Source of the DNA: Heliopora coerulea | Lineage: Eukaryota > Cnidaria > Anthozoa > Scleralcyonacea > Helioporidae | Length of the DNA stretch: 64,000 nt | Assembly: GCA_030142905.1 (NCBI GenBank) | Contig: JASJOG010000086.1 | Location: 682,001-746,000 of the forward strand | Direction: 5' to 3' | Shown: positions 11,249-23,535 of the stretch, piece after piece | How positions within the stretch are numbered: the stretch's first letter is position 1 | Layout of the letters: each line of letters begins with the position of its first letter | Notes under the pieces: model-generated | The model's database searches: none | Told to the model about the DNA's origin: nothing | Seen by the model: only the letters and a program-made list of their open reading frames with translations | Translations under genes and position numbers: made by a program

Positions 11249-12288
11249 CTTAGTTGTCTTAGCATCGTTGTTGGTACTGTCGCCTTTCCACCATAATCCA
11301 ACCAAGTAATTTCAACCTCGTCCGGTGTCATAAGCAAGCCAACAACCTGCCCTCTCCACCACCAGCCAGTATGACTCAGTGCGGCACAGAGCATTCCAGT
11401 TTTTACAGGATGAGGAAGGACTGCCGTGGCAACTCCTTGAGTTTGACTGTTATAACAGTTGTACATTTGTTGATCCAACTGCTGCAACATAACCTGGACA
11501 GTTTGCATTTGGTCATACAGTTGGACATAGAAGTGTCCAGCATCAACAATGTTTATCACGTATACGCCAAACATTTCTTGCTCCGGCAGTACCACGTGTG
11601 CCACAGTTTGTGCAATGCGATCAACAGCAGGATAGGGGTTAAGTGTGGTTCCGTTCAGCCTTGTGAATGGAACACTTGGAAATTTTTCCTGTAGAGCTTT
11701 GAGTGAGGAGTTCAGTTGTTTTCGGGTGCCAGTGAGTGACACAATTCTTTGAGACGATTCTGTGGTATCTTTCTGAGGTATGAGGCGAATCTTTGCTCCA
11801 TATGTTTGTGATATTTTCTGGACGTTTTTTCCTTTCTTTCCAATCAAACGTCCACAAAGTGCTTGCGGAAATTCAATCTCCCATGTCTCCTCATTGCCAC
11901 CTTCGAAGTTGCCTGGATCACTTTGAAAAGTTTCCAACTCACTGGCAACTACCTCCGCTTTTTTCTGCTCACCACTCGTGGATTCAGCAGGACTGTCGCT
12001 ACTACTTTTATCAAACAGATCCTCTTTTGAAGGCATACGTTGACTTTGCAGCTTTTCTGAATCATTTGAGCATGAACGAATTCTCGTTGAGTCACTATCA
12101 ATATCTGAAACAGCAGCACCTAACAATCCCTTTTCATCACCATCACATGACTTCTCTGCTGCACACTCCTTGTTGTCCCCACTTACCTGTGACTGCCTTT
12201 GTGGTCTACGTAGACACCACAGCCACACTGCAGCTAGTGCTAATGCTGGCATGGATAAGCCAATAAATATTTTCACTCTAGTTCTCAT
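11249..12288 (-). CDS. AKAP1: AKAP1-like mitochondrial anchor protein (TM-KH-Tudor), single large exon, 3' end not found
   Basis: The start ATG is at 12286-12288. A strong acceptor (TACTTTTTCAG, ending 12330) lies just upstream, so a 5' UTR intron is likely. Residues 7-25 form an N-terminal membrane helix followed by RRPQRQ, as in AKAP1, which is anchored in the outer mitochondrial membrane. Residues 136-205 are a KH domain with the loop GRLIGKKGKNV. Residues 235-346 are a Tudor-type region with LDQQMYNCYN, GWWWRGQVVG and WLDYGG. One KH domain and the LDQQMYxCY motif favour AKAP1 over TDRKH, which has two. The linker at residues 30-135 is acidic and Ser-rich; no PKA-binding helix is evident. 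Similarity stops after LRQLR at 11249, exactly at a GT donor (AG, then GTTTGG, at 11248). The frame stays open to 11125 only by running into a MITE. The remaining 70 or so residues of the family were not found downstream. Confidence 0.8.
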
Positions 12289-12328
12289 AGGTAATCAAAT
12301 CTTCAGAGATCGTGAGTTAATTGTTCAG

Positions 12329-12350
12329 GCTGAAAAAGTACAACAGAGCA
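12329..12350 (-). promoter_or_regulatory. probable 3' splice site upstream of AKAP1-like start codon
   Basis: On the minus strand a pyrimidine run and AG (GTACTTTTTCAG) end at 12330. That leaves a 41-nt 5' UTR before the ATG at 12288. It implies a non-coding first exon further upstream, within or beyond the CpG-poor block at 12.3-14.4 kb. Not proven without RNA. Confidence 0.5.
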
Positions 12351-14430
12351 GTGTAAATAGTCAATGGTGGAATGCTTGGAATACATAAACTAAGCCAACA
12401 CAAAAAAATCTAAACTGAAGATTTAAAGATTTTTGGCCAACTTGGCTCCTTTTGGTGAGGCTTTCCCAGTCCAGATAGTATTAAGGAAAGACAATTAATT
12501 AAGAATATGCAATTATGCACATTATCATCAATAACGTAGGTGGAGATCTCTGTTGAGATACATGTTTTGTCATTAGCAATTAAATATACATGTAAGTTAA
12601 GGAATTAAAAACTGTTTGATTCAGGAGGTACATTGATAGCTAAACATTCTTTAAAAGAATAAGCATCACTACATTACATCTATGGGGATAGGCTTTTAAG
12701 TATTTGCATCCCCAAAAGAGCAACAAAAGTGAGGCCAGTGGGGTTGATATGTCAGAAAAAATTCATAGTGTGACCTAAATCATAACCATGAACTGCTTAG
12801 GTCACTCAAAGGGTGAATGTGCCACTGTAGCTTTCATGAAACAAAACTTTAACTGGGGTCATTGGGAGGAGACTAGGCACCACCATATTGTACAGTCCTC
12901 GGCTACCCTCATGATCACAAAAGGCATATTGCATTCTAAAGAATTTTAAAATTAATATTTAAAGCTGTTGCACACTGTTCTACTTCAAATTAATCCCCCA
13001 GCTGCTAGGGGTTGATGAAAAGCATCAATGACCATCTTCTCCTACTCTGAATATTTACTGATAGTTTTCTAATTGTAGAATCTGATAAACCATGGGACCT
13101 CCTTAATTTTTAAGCTAATTGTTTTTACCCCTCCTGATTCAAGCATCCCAAACTGAATACACTGCCAATACAGCTGATTAGTAAAAAGGAAAGTTTAGGG
13201 TCAAATTTAACTGGCTCTTGTCATTTGCATATTAGGCTGGTTTTCTGATTTGAGACAAGATAGATTTTGTGTAGCTGCATTGCATGATGTGCTGATAACC
13301 TACAAAACACAAGGTATGATGATCTTCCTGATAAACTGCTAAGTTGTTGGGGGGTGGAATTAAGCTGAAAAAGGCAGGGAGTTGGGCACTTGATGCACTT
13401 CATTAGATTTACACATGAAAAAGATTGATATCAATATGTAGATAAAAGCTGCATATCAATCATTAACCCACATCTGCTCACTTAACCCTTTCACCCTCTC
13501 TAGTGATATTTACAATTTTACTATGGCTTTATTCAACAGAATGACATGCTTAACTGTGTAACATCTGGTGTGCATGCAAAATCCCCTTCACCATGTATAT
13601 ATAGTTTACTCTCTGACACTTTACTGATACTAAAAATCCTGACTCTCATATAATTGTTTAATATCATGAGCCACTGTAAAATTTGAACCACCAGACTGCT
13701 TGAAATGGCACAACCCTAAGTTAACTTCTCTGAGATAATTTATGGTCAATGATTCATATGTCCCTTGATGATTAACCCAAAAATATTTGGGGGATGGGGC
13801 CCCAATTCATGTATTCCTGAGGTGCTATTCATATAATCCCCCCTCATAAAACTTGTATAATGCACTGGTGAATAATTGTATTAAAACAGCTGTTGGTCAT
13901 AGCAGTTCATATTTGAATATCATGCTCTTAGTTACATACCTTGCTACCCTTAATCAGATGATCCACTATAGGGGGCTAACTCCTGAGATAAATGTGTGAT
14001 TTGTAGGTTTTGGAGATATGGTATTTGAGTATTAAGTCATACGAGACATTCTACAAAATTTGCTCAAGCCTAAAGAGGTTTTGCTACAACTTTTTTACAC
14101 AGCTGCAGTCTGGGGTTAATTTAACTCCAATTTCAGGCACATTCAAACTCATTAACATCCTAAGTGTATGTTTTAGACATGGGTTAGATAACACCCACTG
14201 CCCAAAAACCCTTATGATATTGAATATCAGAAAGTTTAGAAAAGCAACCACTCAGATGTCTGACATAATGCTATGAATGCTGTAAAGTTAAGAGAAGCAT
14301 CCACTCCAATGGTTGGCACAAATTATAAGTTCACAGATACATGAAGAAGTTGGCAGACTGGTCATACATTTGCATATGTAAATTATACAAAAAGATAAAA
14401 GTATATTAGCCTTAAGCCCACATCTTGAAC
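12334..14430. other. CpG-depleted block, probable 5' intron of AKAP1-like gene
   Basis: Reading base by base I find only about four CpG dinucleotides in roughly 2.1 kb, against many in the DNA on either side. TpG and CpA are abundant, as expected from deamination of methylated CpG. No exon of a known protein was recognised; all frames are under 90 codons. The block most simply represents the methylated transcribed body of the neighbouring gene. Confidence 0.55.
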
Positions 14431-17245
14431 ACCCTCAGGTTTTGATTGATGAAGGAGAAACCTACTTTGTTTGTGCTTTTTCGACACTATCTAGAGGTAA
14501 GAGGCGATTTTACCAAGTATTATTAGTGTATGACGAGTTTAGCGAATTGCACTTCACTGACATTCAAGTTTCACGGGGAATTGAGTCTTCTGAAAGCTGT
14601 ATACCTTCCCACCCACACGATTGTGTGGGTGGACATTTATTGAATTCATTGATGACGTTTAACACAATATGCCAAGCATTATCAAAATGAAAATCTCAAA
14701 AATAGATCAACGTGACGAAAATAACTAAGAAGTAAAGCTCTTAAGTTTTCGAATCATTTTTCGCAAACTTTCTAGACTTTCGAAGTTTTCTAAGAAACAA
14801 AAAATATTTGAGAAATTTAATTTACATTTAGCGTTCCATCGTTTTTCACACACACTCCCCGAGCTTAAGAGAACAACTGTTACCGAAACTGAAAATTCGT
14901 CGAGTTTAGCAGGAGTTATATTTCAAACTAAGACCATGAACAAAGTTTACCAGAAATGATTTTGGAACCGAGATGAGGAGATGGAAATATATCTGTTGCC
15001 AGGTATTTTTTTAAGTTTCAGGCGAAGTATCCCCACGTGTCGAGCTGACTTTTGGTTAAAAAAAGTCGGTCGTTTTCTCGAGCAAAACTAACATAGCTTC
15101 TGGCCATAGCTGTTCAGTAAAGTTAAGTTTAAAACCTTCAAATTTGTATGACTTCATATGCTACTCGTAGTCCTGCAGTGGAAAACCACCCTAAACTGTG
15201 TAGACGTTTACTGAAGCAAAGCAATTCAAAATACCTTCATCCCATCAGAATTCGCCATACACGAGCGAACGGGAAGAAAGAAACATCCTAACTCTTTCAT
15301 AACCCTTTTCATGAAACTTTTCAACGTAAATTCGACCTTCGACACTATCAATGCGCGAGCCTGAACACCTTCGTAAATCGTCGACTGCCGAAGCTTGTGG
15401 TACCGAAATGAAACGGAGAACCACTCAGTTATCGAAACCGATCGAAACCATCAAAACTCGGAAGTCGAAGTCTGGCAATAGCTTTCAGTATTCGAATGTT
15501 GTTTTCGTCTGATAAACACAACTTTCCTGTTGATTAATATTAGTTTTGCAGCCGTTTGTACTTCCTGTTTGTGTCTGGTTCATTCGAAACTCTAAATTTC
15601 TCTCATGCTTCGAGAATTTCGTTTGTAGAGACATTCTCTTTGAACTGGTTCACACTTTTTTATTCACTCGAGAAAAAAGAAGGAGGGAAAAAACGGACTT
15701 GGAGGAAAAGAAGTCATTTCGAATAATTATGCCCGAAGTAACTTCGACTGGTTAGTGAAGACAAGAATGACTGAGTTTTGCCCTATAGGGGTTTTCCCTT
15801 ACCTTTTAGAAGACGATTCCTGGCCTCGCATTGGTCTTCTTTGCCGGGGAATCCCGACGTTATCACGATGCCACAGTTCAACTTAGTCGCGCTCGCTTAA
15901 GTTGAACTGTTCTGCCATTCTCCACTCGTCTAATGTCACCACGTGTACAGTGCTCGAATATGAGTGGAAACTTGTTTAATTTATATAATAATCGCGCGCT
16001 AGGCCCAGCCCAAACGCCTTCGCTCATAATCGTAAGGCAGGTGTCGGAGAGTGTCGTGCCCACGTATCTTGATGTCGTCAACGATCGACAAGTCATCGGT
16101 CCTCCCAAGACAGCGCACATGCTGAGCTCAAAGTAAGATCGCTGGCTTGTCCGCCGTTGCAAGTACGTTTTCTCTGTTGCGTTTCTTGAGCGATATTCAG
16201 GCTGCTATCTCAACTTATAAGATAAGGAATATTTTGAGGGGTTTACCGCAATTGTTCAGCCTCTTCCAACGAACTACAGAAGCAGTTCAAAACTGGCTTT
16301 GTTGAAACTCAAGGGTCTATCCCGAAAAATTGTTAAACAGATCTTTTACGCCTTTTAATCCGGCCAGACGTTTATTCCTACTGAGGAGTATAACCTGAAA
16401 AACATCCTCCGTTTTCTTTCCAGTTTAACTTTCGAGGAGAGTCGAGTTGGATATCCCACTTAATTTTGCACTTCAGTTTTGTTGCTTCGAACGTGTCCGC
16501 CCAGTAGCCGAGCAAAAAATTACGGTTTCAGATTGAGTAAAGGGCAAAAAGAAGAGCGAGACAGGGAGATGGACAAGGGTGGAGACAGAGACGGAGACAG
16601 GCACCGGGACAGAAAGAGATCCATGGGGGAATATTAGTTTGTGGACTATTAGGGGAGTCCGGCTTTGAAACAAATCAGTAAATTCTTTGGACTTGGATAC
16701 TGAAATGATATTCTTGATAACTAGAAGTGCGGAAAACTTCTTGTACAGCTCATGCAAAATGACGTAAACCAAACGTTGAGCAAAAATACCTCCAAAGGTG
16801 CGGCTCAGGAATCTCATTTCCATATCGACATCTGGTTAGAGAAATTGTGACGAGCACGTGACTGGTCAATTTTTAATTACGACTGATTTCTCTCCAAGTG
16901 AGAAATGACCGAGGTACGACAGCAAGATTAAATTGGCACCCTGAACATTGAAGTGAGATTCTTTCAATTCATGCCATTTGCGGTTTCCTCTCCCGCGCAA
17001 TTTATCGATCGCGCTCTTGTTGGGCCAAGCAATGAATTGTAGATATCTTTAATATCTTGGGTATGATATTGGCAGATCTGACAACAGAATGGCCGTTTTG
17101 ACAAGAATATCTTCTGTGCTTCTCAAACTTTACCGCCGATTGTTTTTAGTCGTTCACTCCTGTCTGCAACCACGATCTCTAACGCTCAGCATTTCCAAAT
17201 GGAAAGCAAACGCCGGAAGCAGTTGACTTTCGTAGCTTCAAACTG
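14431..17245. other. intergenic, no recognised gene
   Basis: CpG-containing DNA begins abruptly near 14440. Small open frames occur on both strands (for example 14442-14690 plus, 15546-15755 plus, 16473-16823 minus), but none shows a known domain. A purine-rich GAGACAGG-type run lies at 16550-16625. A perfect hairpin is listed separately. Confidence 0.45.
15873..15910. repeat. perfect 13-bp stem hairpin
   Basis: ACAGTTCAACTTA (15873-15885) and TAAGTTGAACTGT (15898-15910) are perfect reverse complements around a 12-nt GC-rich loop (GTCGCGCTCGCT). There is no T-run after it and no flanking gene to which it could belong. Confidence 0.75.
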
Positions 17246-17369
17246 TTAACCCTTCAAAGGTCAGCGTCCTGTATACAGGACATCAAGAACAAAAGAACGA
17301 GTGAAATAAAGCGAAAACAATGAAAGAACAAGGAACAAAAGAAATCGAATTCAACCTTTAAAAGGTTAA
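17246..17369 (+). mobile_element. piggyBac-like MITE, copy 1
   Basis: The 124-bp element is bounded by TTAA on both sides (17246-17249, 17366-17369). Ends are TTAACCCTTCAAAGGTCAGC and CCTTTAAAAGGTTAA. Just inside the left end is the palindrome GTCCTGTATACAGGAC, followed by an A/G-rich interior (GAACAAAAGAACGAG). TTAA target sites and CCCT termini are the piggyBac signature. It is too short to code. Copies 2 and 3 are at 28740 (inverted) and 50485. Confidence 0.8.
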
Positions 17370-20300
17370 CCAGTCGTGTACGGTCACATGAACAGCAACT
17401 AATTAATAGGTTGTACGATGGAGGACTGGAGCGAGAACAGCATTTTTATCAGGCGATATGTTGTAGATCCCTGGAAGGGAAATGTAGGTTTTCGATGTTG
17501 TGTAGATTTCAACAAAGTAAGGTTCAGTCGATATCTGAAGCTACAGATTGGTTTCCATTCAACGTTAATTGTTGCAGTTGCGATGGTTGTAGAAATAAAC
17601 TGAGTTCTATACGTAAGACAGTTACAGAAGCTGCTGATACCGACGGAATAATAATTACAAGTAAAAGGAAACTAGATTTGTGCATTTTACGTTTTCTTTT
17701 GCGCACAATAATTACGTCAAAACGGGCCCAATGACGTCAAGTTAAATAGAGTATGGTTCTTCCAGTTGCCACACGTGGGTTAAAAACACCTTTCGCCGTA
17801 GGGAATTTAGTAATGTCTTCCGCCGTCTCGAACAAAATATGGCTGCGCCACCATTAAATTGGTACGAAATGGTTGCTAAAAATAAACTTAATAGCTAAGA
17901 TAGTTTTCCTAATTCACACTAGAACAACAAAGGGAAGCTTTTTAGGCACGAAAGGGGTAAAAGTCTGCGGCTAATTGCCATTGCTTTGTGATATCTGATA
18001 ATATCGTACGTTGATATTCTTGCGTTAAGTGCTCTGCTTGGAGGGATTGCCCAAAAGCCTGTTCAACTTTTATCTGAATATCCGCTTGCACAAAGCGTTC
18101 TGTATTCCCTGAGGGACGGATATAAGTCTCTTTTATCGGTTTATGTGCTCCGGAGCCTGCGTTCAAGTTCACATAAAGATCTATATTTATAGTTCTACGG
18201 AAAAACCCAGAAATCTTCACTCTTCCTGCCCAATTAAGAACAGACATTTCGATGACCAAACGGTAGCTATTTCTAGGATGCACGCGTTTTCTAACTGTTA
18301 TTTTACAAGGGGAAAACGACGGGATTAAAGAAATACTTCTGCATCGGAAGAAACTGAAATAGCAGCGGAGACACCAGCCGATTGGAAACTTGTCTCGAAT
18401 AATCATTCCTCGTTGGTTCTACCACAGTTCCACTAATGTTTCTGTAATTTTGTAGAGAAACGGCAACGACGCCATTTTGAAGTGTTTGCACATACACTGG
18501 TAACCGGAAGAACAAGAAGTGCGTGCCTCGTTGACGCAAAGGTTTGAGCCTCGTGTTATCAAGCTTGTGGTTTCACAACCGAAATAGTTCTATCACGTCA
18601 TTCATGGACACAGGCCAGACTTTCCAGTCGGGGGAGGGGCATCTAGTACCCGATGATTTCCTGTCCCTTGAATGAGAATTTGTTACTGAGTCCTCGGAAA
18701 ATATTTCGATTTCAGCTTAGCGCCTTTATGACAATGGGGAAACCAGAGTTTGGTGTACTGTAATATATTTTTAATATTCGCGTCATTATTTTCCTAAAGA
18801 AGAAAGTAATTCTCAACATTGACCCCCTGGTTGCAGCACATCGGTCATTCGTATCCCTGTAAATAATCTTATAAAAAAATACATCGCGCGATTAATCTCT
18901 TTAGACCTTTCAAGAAGGATGCTCGAAGAGCAGTTTATTTTTAAAATGTCTATCTAATCTGTTGGTCTTCATGTGATTTGACGGCTAGAATACTGATTCA
19001 CGAATCCACGAAACTATAAAGATATGTGGTTGGGATGATTTATGGGCATTTGAAATGTTTTAACGCCGGTTTATTTTATTGGTCTGTAACCTAATAACGG
19101 AAAGCCTTACATTAGGAGTTGCAAGTTCTACTGACCTGTACTTGCACATTAATAAATTATATAACTCTTGCATAAGTTGATTGCATCGAAACCTCTCACT
19201 TCGTGAGGACAATCTGAACTTGAATTTTGAAGTGTGTCCAAATCGTTCGTGGCTGAAAGTGTTACAAACTTTCCGAGAACGGATTAGCTGATTTTGAGTT
19301 ATGGTGAAGCATGCATACAACGGAAGACAAAACTTTGCTTTGTTAAAGCGAAAACGGCAAAGTACAAGATTTTGTTTTTTGAACTAAACAGCTGCGCTGG
19401 GCTTATCAATATTGGGCGATCAATATCAATGTTCCTGACTTTGTGACAATGACCTTTATTAGTTTACCTCTGCCAGACTTCACATCCGGTTTATTGCAGT
19501 TCTGCAAGAGAAGGTCGATTTGATTGTTCGAAAACGTCTTCAGCATGAACATTTTCGGTACCTCGAAGAGGAACTGAGATTTTACCTTAGCGGGACGATG
19601 CCTTTTTTGTGTGAGAGAGACCCTGCGTCAGCGGTTTGCTGAAGTGGACAGAAAAAGTGACGTCAACATTGACCCAGTCGGAAACCCTCGGAAAGTACTC
19701 GTTTGATCTCCATGCGTGAATTTCTAGTGGAGAATGCAGAGCAACAAACCACATGCAGTAGCAGTTGACAGGGGTGGGCTTCGATCATCGGAGAGGGGTG
19801 GGTTGCCCATGTACTTAATCCACCTGCCATCTTATTCGATAAAATTTGGAAGATAATTGTGTAAACGAAGAGATTTTGTTTTTCTTAACGAATTGAAGCA
19901 TTTAACGTATCTTTATTTTCCGTTTATATTCAATTATATTCCTATCCAACTAAGGAAGACTTCAGTATTTTCAGTCAGTAGATCGATTTCAAACGTAAAT
20001 GCACAAAGCTTTAAGATGATGAACCAGCACTATTTGTCTGTTGAGCGCCAAAACCATTTCTTTCAACCTATGAGAAGGTGTATTCTTTGAAAACTTAGAT
20101 ATATCAATGCATGTGGTCAAAAGCTCAACGGATACCTGAGAGCGAGCCTAGCCATTTCTGAATCGAATATTAATTTGTGTCCGGGTACAGGTTGCATCCG
20201 AAACCATAGCGTTATTGGGACGTCAACAGAATCTAGCTGAGGGTTTAAAATCTTAAAAAGGGTTGTGGGGATGGTGCTTTGTAAACGACCAACCACGTTC

Positions 20301-22209
20301 TTTTTATCACATTAATGTGGAAAGTGTGAATGCTGTAGTGTTTTTGAAAATGTACGTCCAAATTGCACCAAAAAATAAATTATGATGAAAACATCAAAAG
20401 AACATTGTAAAATTCGAGCAGGTGAGTAAATAACCCATAAATAACTCCTCTTATGTATGGGTTCGGGTGAATATTTGAGGAGAGTGTTTATGTGGTAAAC
20501 AAACTTCGAATTGCTGACTCACATATTATGGCCATTAAAACTTCATACCCACAGGTAATCCGTTTTCCAGGCGTATTTCTTTCTTTTCTTTTTCCTTTTC
20601 TTTTCTCTTCTTTTTTTTTCTTTTCTTTTCTTTTTAAGCATGAGTTAGGGTATTGATTTCGTAATGAACGAACGAGTTAGATCAAGAAGAATATTTGCCT
20701 GAATATTTCAAGAGTGCTGTACCCGCACTTTCACTTCAAACGTAGGAACATGATGTCATCACGTAATGGGTGCCAAGTGAATAACATGACTGGGACTTTG
20801 ACGAACTTTGTGTATTATGCACGCATATGCCCACTCAAACCATGTTATCAAGTACCGTGAATTAACAAAGTTCTCCAATGCGAGTTTCCAGCCGGCAATA
20901 CGTTACTGGCAGATTTTCCATCGCCTGAAAACGGCCAATTTCTGTTTGCTCATGGCTTTGCTAAATTTTTTAAGAACTCATGATTGTTTTTGACGTGACT
21001 TGTGACGAAAATAGAACACTTTTCTTAAGCGAACAGGATTACATTATAAGGACATCTGCCTTATTAAACCAAGTACTTTTTGGAATTACACATTTGGTAA
21101 AACCTGTAGCTACGACTCTGGTCAGTTATTGTTGCTAACTTTTGTTGTCTTCTTTCTCATGGAATAGACCTGTTTAGCATTGCTCACTAATCGTATTGTT
21201 TATTTTCAATTTCCCCTAGGGTGAAAGAATAAAAATACCACTCCTGGGAAACATCGGATATTTTGAAATAGGGAAACAATCAACAAGGCTGAATATAAAC
21301 GTCATGAAGTTGTACGGGCAATTCGACGCAACAGCGTTTCAATGCAAGAAGCTGTGGAAATGTTTTAACTAGCCAGTAGGGAAAGATGAACCAACGCCTT
21401 TGATGTTTATGATTGGAAAATCTCGTTATTTACCTCTTCGAGACCGCAGTTATTTTGTGGCCAAAATAGAATACATTAACAAATCAAACGTGGTTAATTT
21501 GAAACCATCAAATTGTTATGGCGTATTCACCGATGGACAAAATAGGGAGAAAAGCATTTATGTTTTTATAGCAGTTCTTTCAATCAAGATTAATATCTGT
21601 GGGGTGAATCAACGCATGATTTTGATCCTACTGCGTCATCGTTTATTGAAATGTAGAGAAAACTTGTATTTTGATACATGGAACGAGATAAAGGAACATG
21701 TCAAAAGGCGTCACATCTCATTTAGTTGCTTCTCAACAGCACTCAACTGCGGGCCCTTCGCAGGAAACTTCGAAGGAATAACTTTTTTTTAAGTCATATC
21801 ATTACAAGTAAGTCACTCTCCTATTTTTTACTTTCAGGGAGGTTCTTGCAATCTTCAGCACCTTACCTTTTCTGTCTGCTGTTGCGAGGAGCGCTAAAGC
21901 TTTAGTATCGCTTCCAAATGTTCTATCTTTAGAATTTACGTGCGTCAGCCATGACCGCAATGGCGTTACAAATCGTATTTCAGCCTTGAACCGACGTTAC
22001 AAACCGGGTACCGTTTTTAATATTTTTGAGAGTACCCCATTCACTGCCTGATATGCTTAACTGAAACTTGTTTTTAAGTTTATGTAAATAAAAGCTAATA
22101 ATATTTTTTCAAAGCTGTCTTCTTCCAAGACGGAACTTGGCAGTCCGTATGTCATGCCCCATATACAAAAAGTAATCGGTATAAAAATAACCGCCACTTC
22201 CCACCTTAG
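17370..22209. other. intergenic, mostly unrecognised
   Basis: No known gene found. Notable contents are an interrupted reading frame at 17942-18475 (listed separately), a T/C-rich run TTTTC at 20570-20640, and a 130-codon plus frame at 21400-21792 without recognisable domain. Confidence 0.45.
17942..18475 (-). pseudogene. unrecognised 178-codon frame interrupted by one TAG
   Basis: An ATG in fair context (AAAATGGCGTCG) at 18473-18475 opens a frame of 18 codons (MASLPFLYKITETLVELW). TAG at 18419-18421 stops it. The same frame then stays open for 158 codons to TAA at 17942, with a possible restart at the ATG at 18404-18406. Later text such as KETYIRPSGNTERFVQADIQ looks protein-like but matches no family I know. 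It may be a decayed gene, a misread base, or chance; frames of 150-190 codons also occur elsewhere in the window without signs of coding. Confidence 0.25.
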
Positions 22210-22283
22210 ACCGTTTAGCTCAATGGTTAAAGCATATGACTGGAGACCTGGAAATTACGGGTTCAATTCCCTTAGCAAAACAG
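22210..22283 (+). mobile_element. tRNA-derived SINE head
   Basis: A tRNA-like sequence with A box (TAGCTCAATGGTTAAAGC) and B box (GGGTTCAATTCCC) is followed about 45 bp later by a long CT tract. Cloverleaf pairing is imperfect. The combination of pol III promoter boxes and a simple-repeat tail is typical of a SINE rather than a tRNA gene. Confidence 0.65.
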
Positions 22284-22321
22284 ACATTTTCTGAATGTTC
22301 AAAAATAAGGAGCTCTCTCTC

Positions 22322-22325
<4 letters not shown>

Positions 22326-22371
<46 letters not shown>

Positions 22372-22465
22372 TCTTTATCTCTCTTCCTCTCTCTTTCTCT
22401 CTTTTTCTCTCTCTCTGTCTCTTTCTCTCTTTCTGTCTCTGTTTCTCTCTTCTTTCTTTCTCCTT
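22326..22465. repeat. (CT)n microsatellite
   Basis: A pyrimidine tract of CT/CTTT repeats, about 140 bp, forming the 3' tail region of the SINE at 22210. Open frames here (poly-Ser/Leu) are artefacts. Confidence 0.95.
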
Positions 22466-23393
22466 CTTGAAATTTCTCAGGATTAGTGAATATGATCTAA
22501 GAGGTAGAAATTATTCATCTCACTCTATGAAAACCTAAAACTAAATATTTGAAGAAAAGCTTAAGTTTGCTAGAACTAAATCATGGAATGCCATTCCATG
22601 AAGTATCAAGCTTCAAAACACATCTCTCAGTCCCTCTGTACCTTAACAACACTCCATATTTCTTTCATAAGAAAAACACATATAAATGTAAAAACTCGCA
22701 TCAGCCAAACAACCAAGGCATTGTCGACTAGGGATAATATTTTATTCATAAATCTAGGTTCGACTGAGTTTTAGTCATCATGATGACTGAAAGTAAGTCC
22801 ATACTTAGGTTCATCTATAAAATATCCCTATTCGGAGAAACTGTTTTAGTGTATTCGATAAAAGTGCTTAGTGGTTCCCGTAATTTCTAAAAACTTGTAA
22901 CTCAAGTGAAAAACAAGTGTTTGTCGTTGAGATTTCGAAAAAAATTAAAGCTTCTCTCCCTGTAATTCTTTTTCTCGTTTTCATGGTCTCTCTGTTTCCC
23001 TGTCTTAGTACTAGGCATAATTTTATAGACGTCCTCAAACTCAAACTGAATACCTTAAAAGGACTTTCCAATACACAGGTTCCAAATTAGCGAACGAGTA
23101 ACCAAATTGATTAAGATCCATTAATACCATGTTGGCTTTTAAGAAAGCTTTTCAATTCCTGGAGTCGTGCTAGTTGCCAACAATTGTTTAAATCTATTCT
23201 AAGCATTCACCATAATTTGAATGTACTGTAATTCAATACCTTGTACTTAATTCTAATTCTTGTTGTTTTCCTGCTCATCTAACCAATGATCTTTACTCAT
23301 TTTTATTAGTATCTGTCTTTTAGTTATAAATTAACTCTCAACTTCCACGTAAAGCAGTTTTCAGGACTAAGAGAATTTCAAGTTTAGATAAAG

Positions 23394-23409
23394 CTTTCTC
23401 TCTCTCTCC

Positions 23410-23467
<58 letters not shown>

Positions 23468-23535
23468 TTCTCTCTGTGTCTGTCTAGCTGCTGAGATTTC
23501 CTTTTCTCTCTCTCCATCTCTCTTCTCATTCTCTC
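23394..23535. repeat. (CT)n microsatellite
   Basis: A second CT-rich tract, pure in 23415-23462 and degenerate on both sides. The minus-strand Arg/Glu-rich frames over it are artefacts. Confidence 0.95.

Noticed and set aside
11371..12266. Plus-strand ORFs of 107 and 157 codons
   Set aside because: Shadows of the AKAP1-like minus-strand exon.
15878..16162. 94-codon minus ORF and 67-codon plus ORF over the same DNA
   Set aside because: Both strands open, no known family; a transposon fragment is possible but I could not place it.
7290..23470. CRISPR-like arrays
   Set aside because: Direct repeats here are microsatellites and a head-to-tail minisatellite without unique spacers; the genome is eukaryotic.
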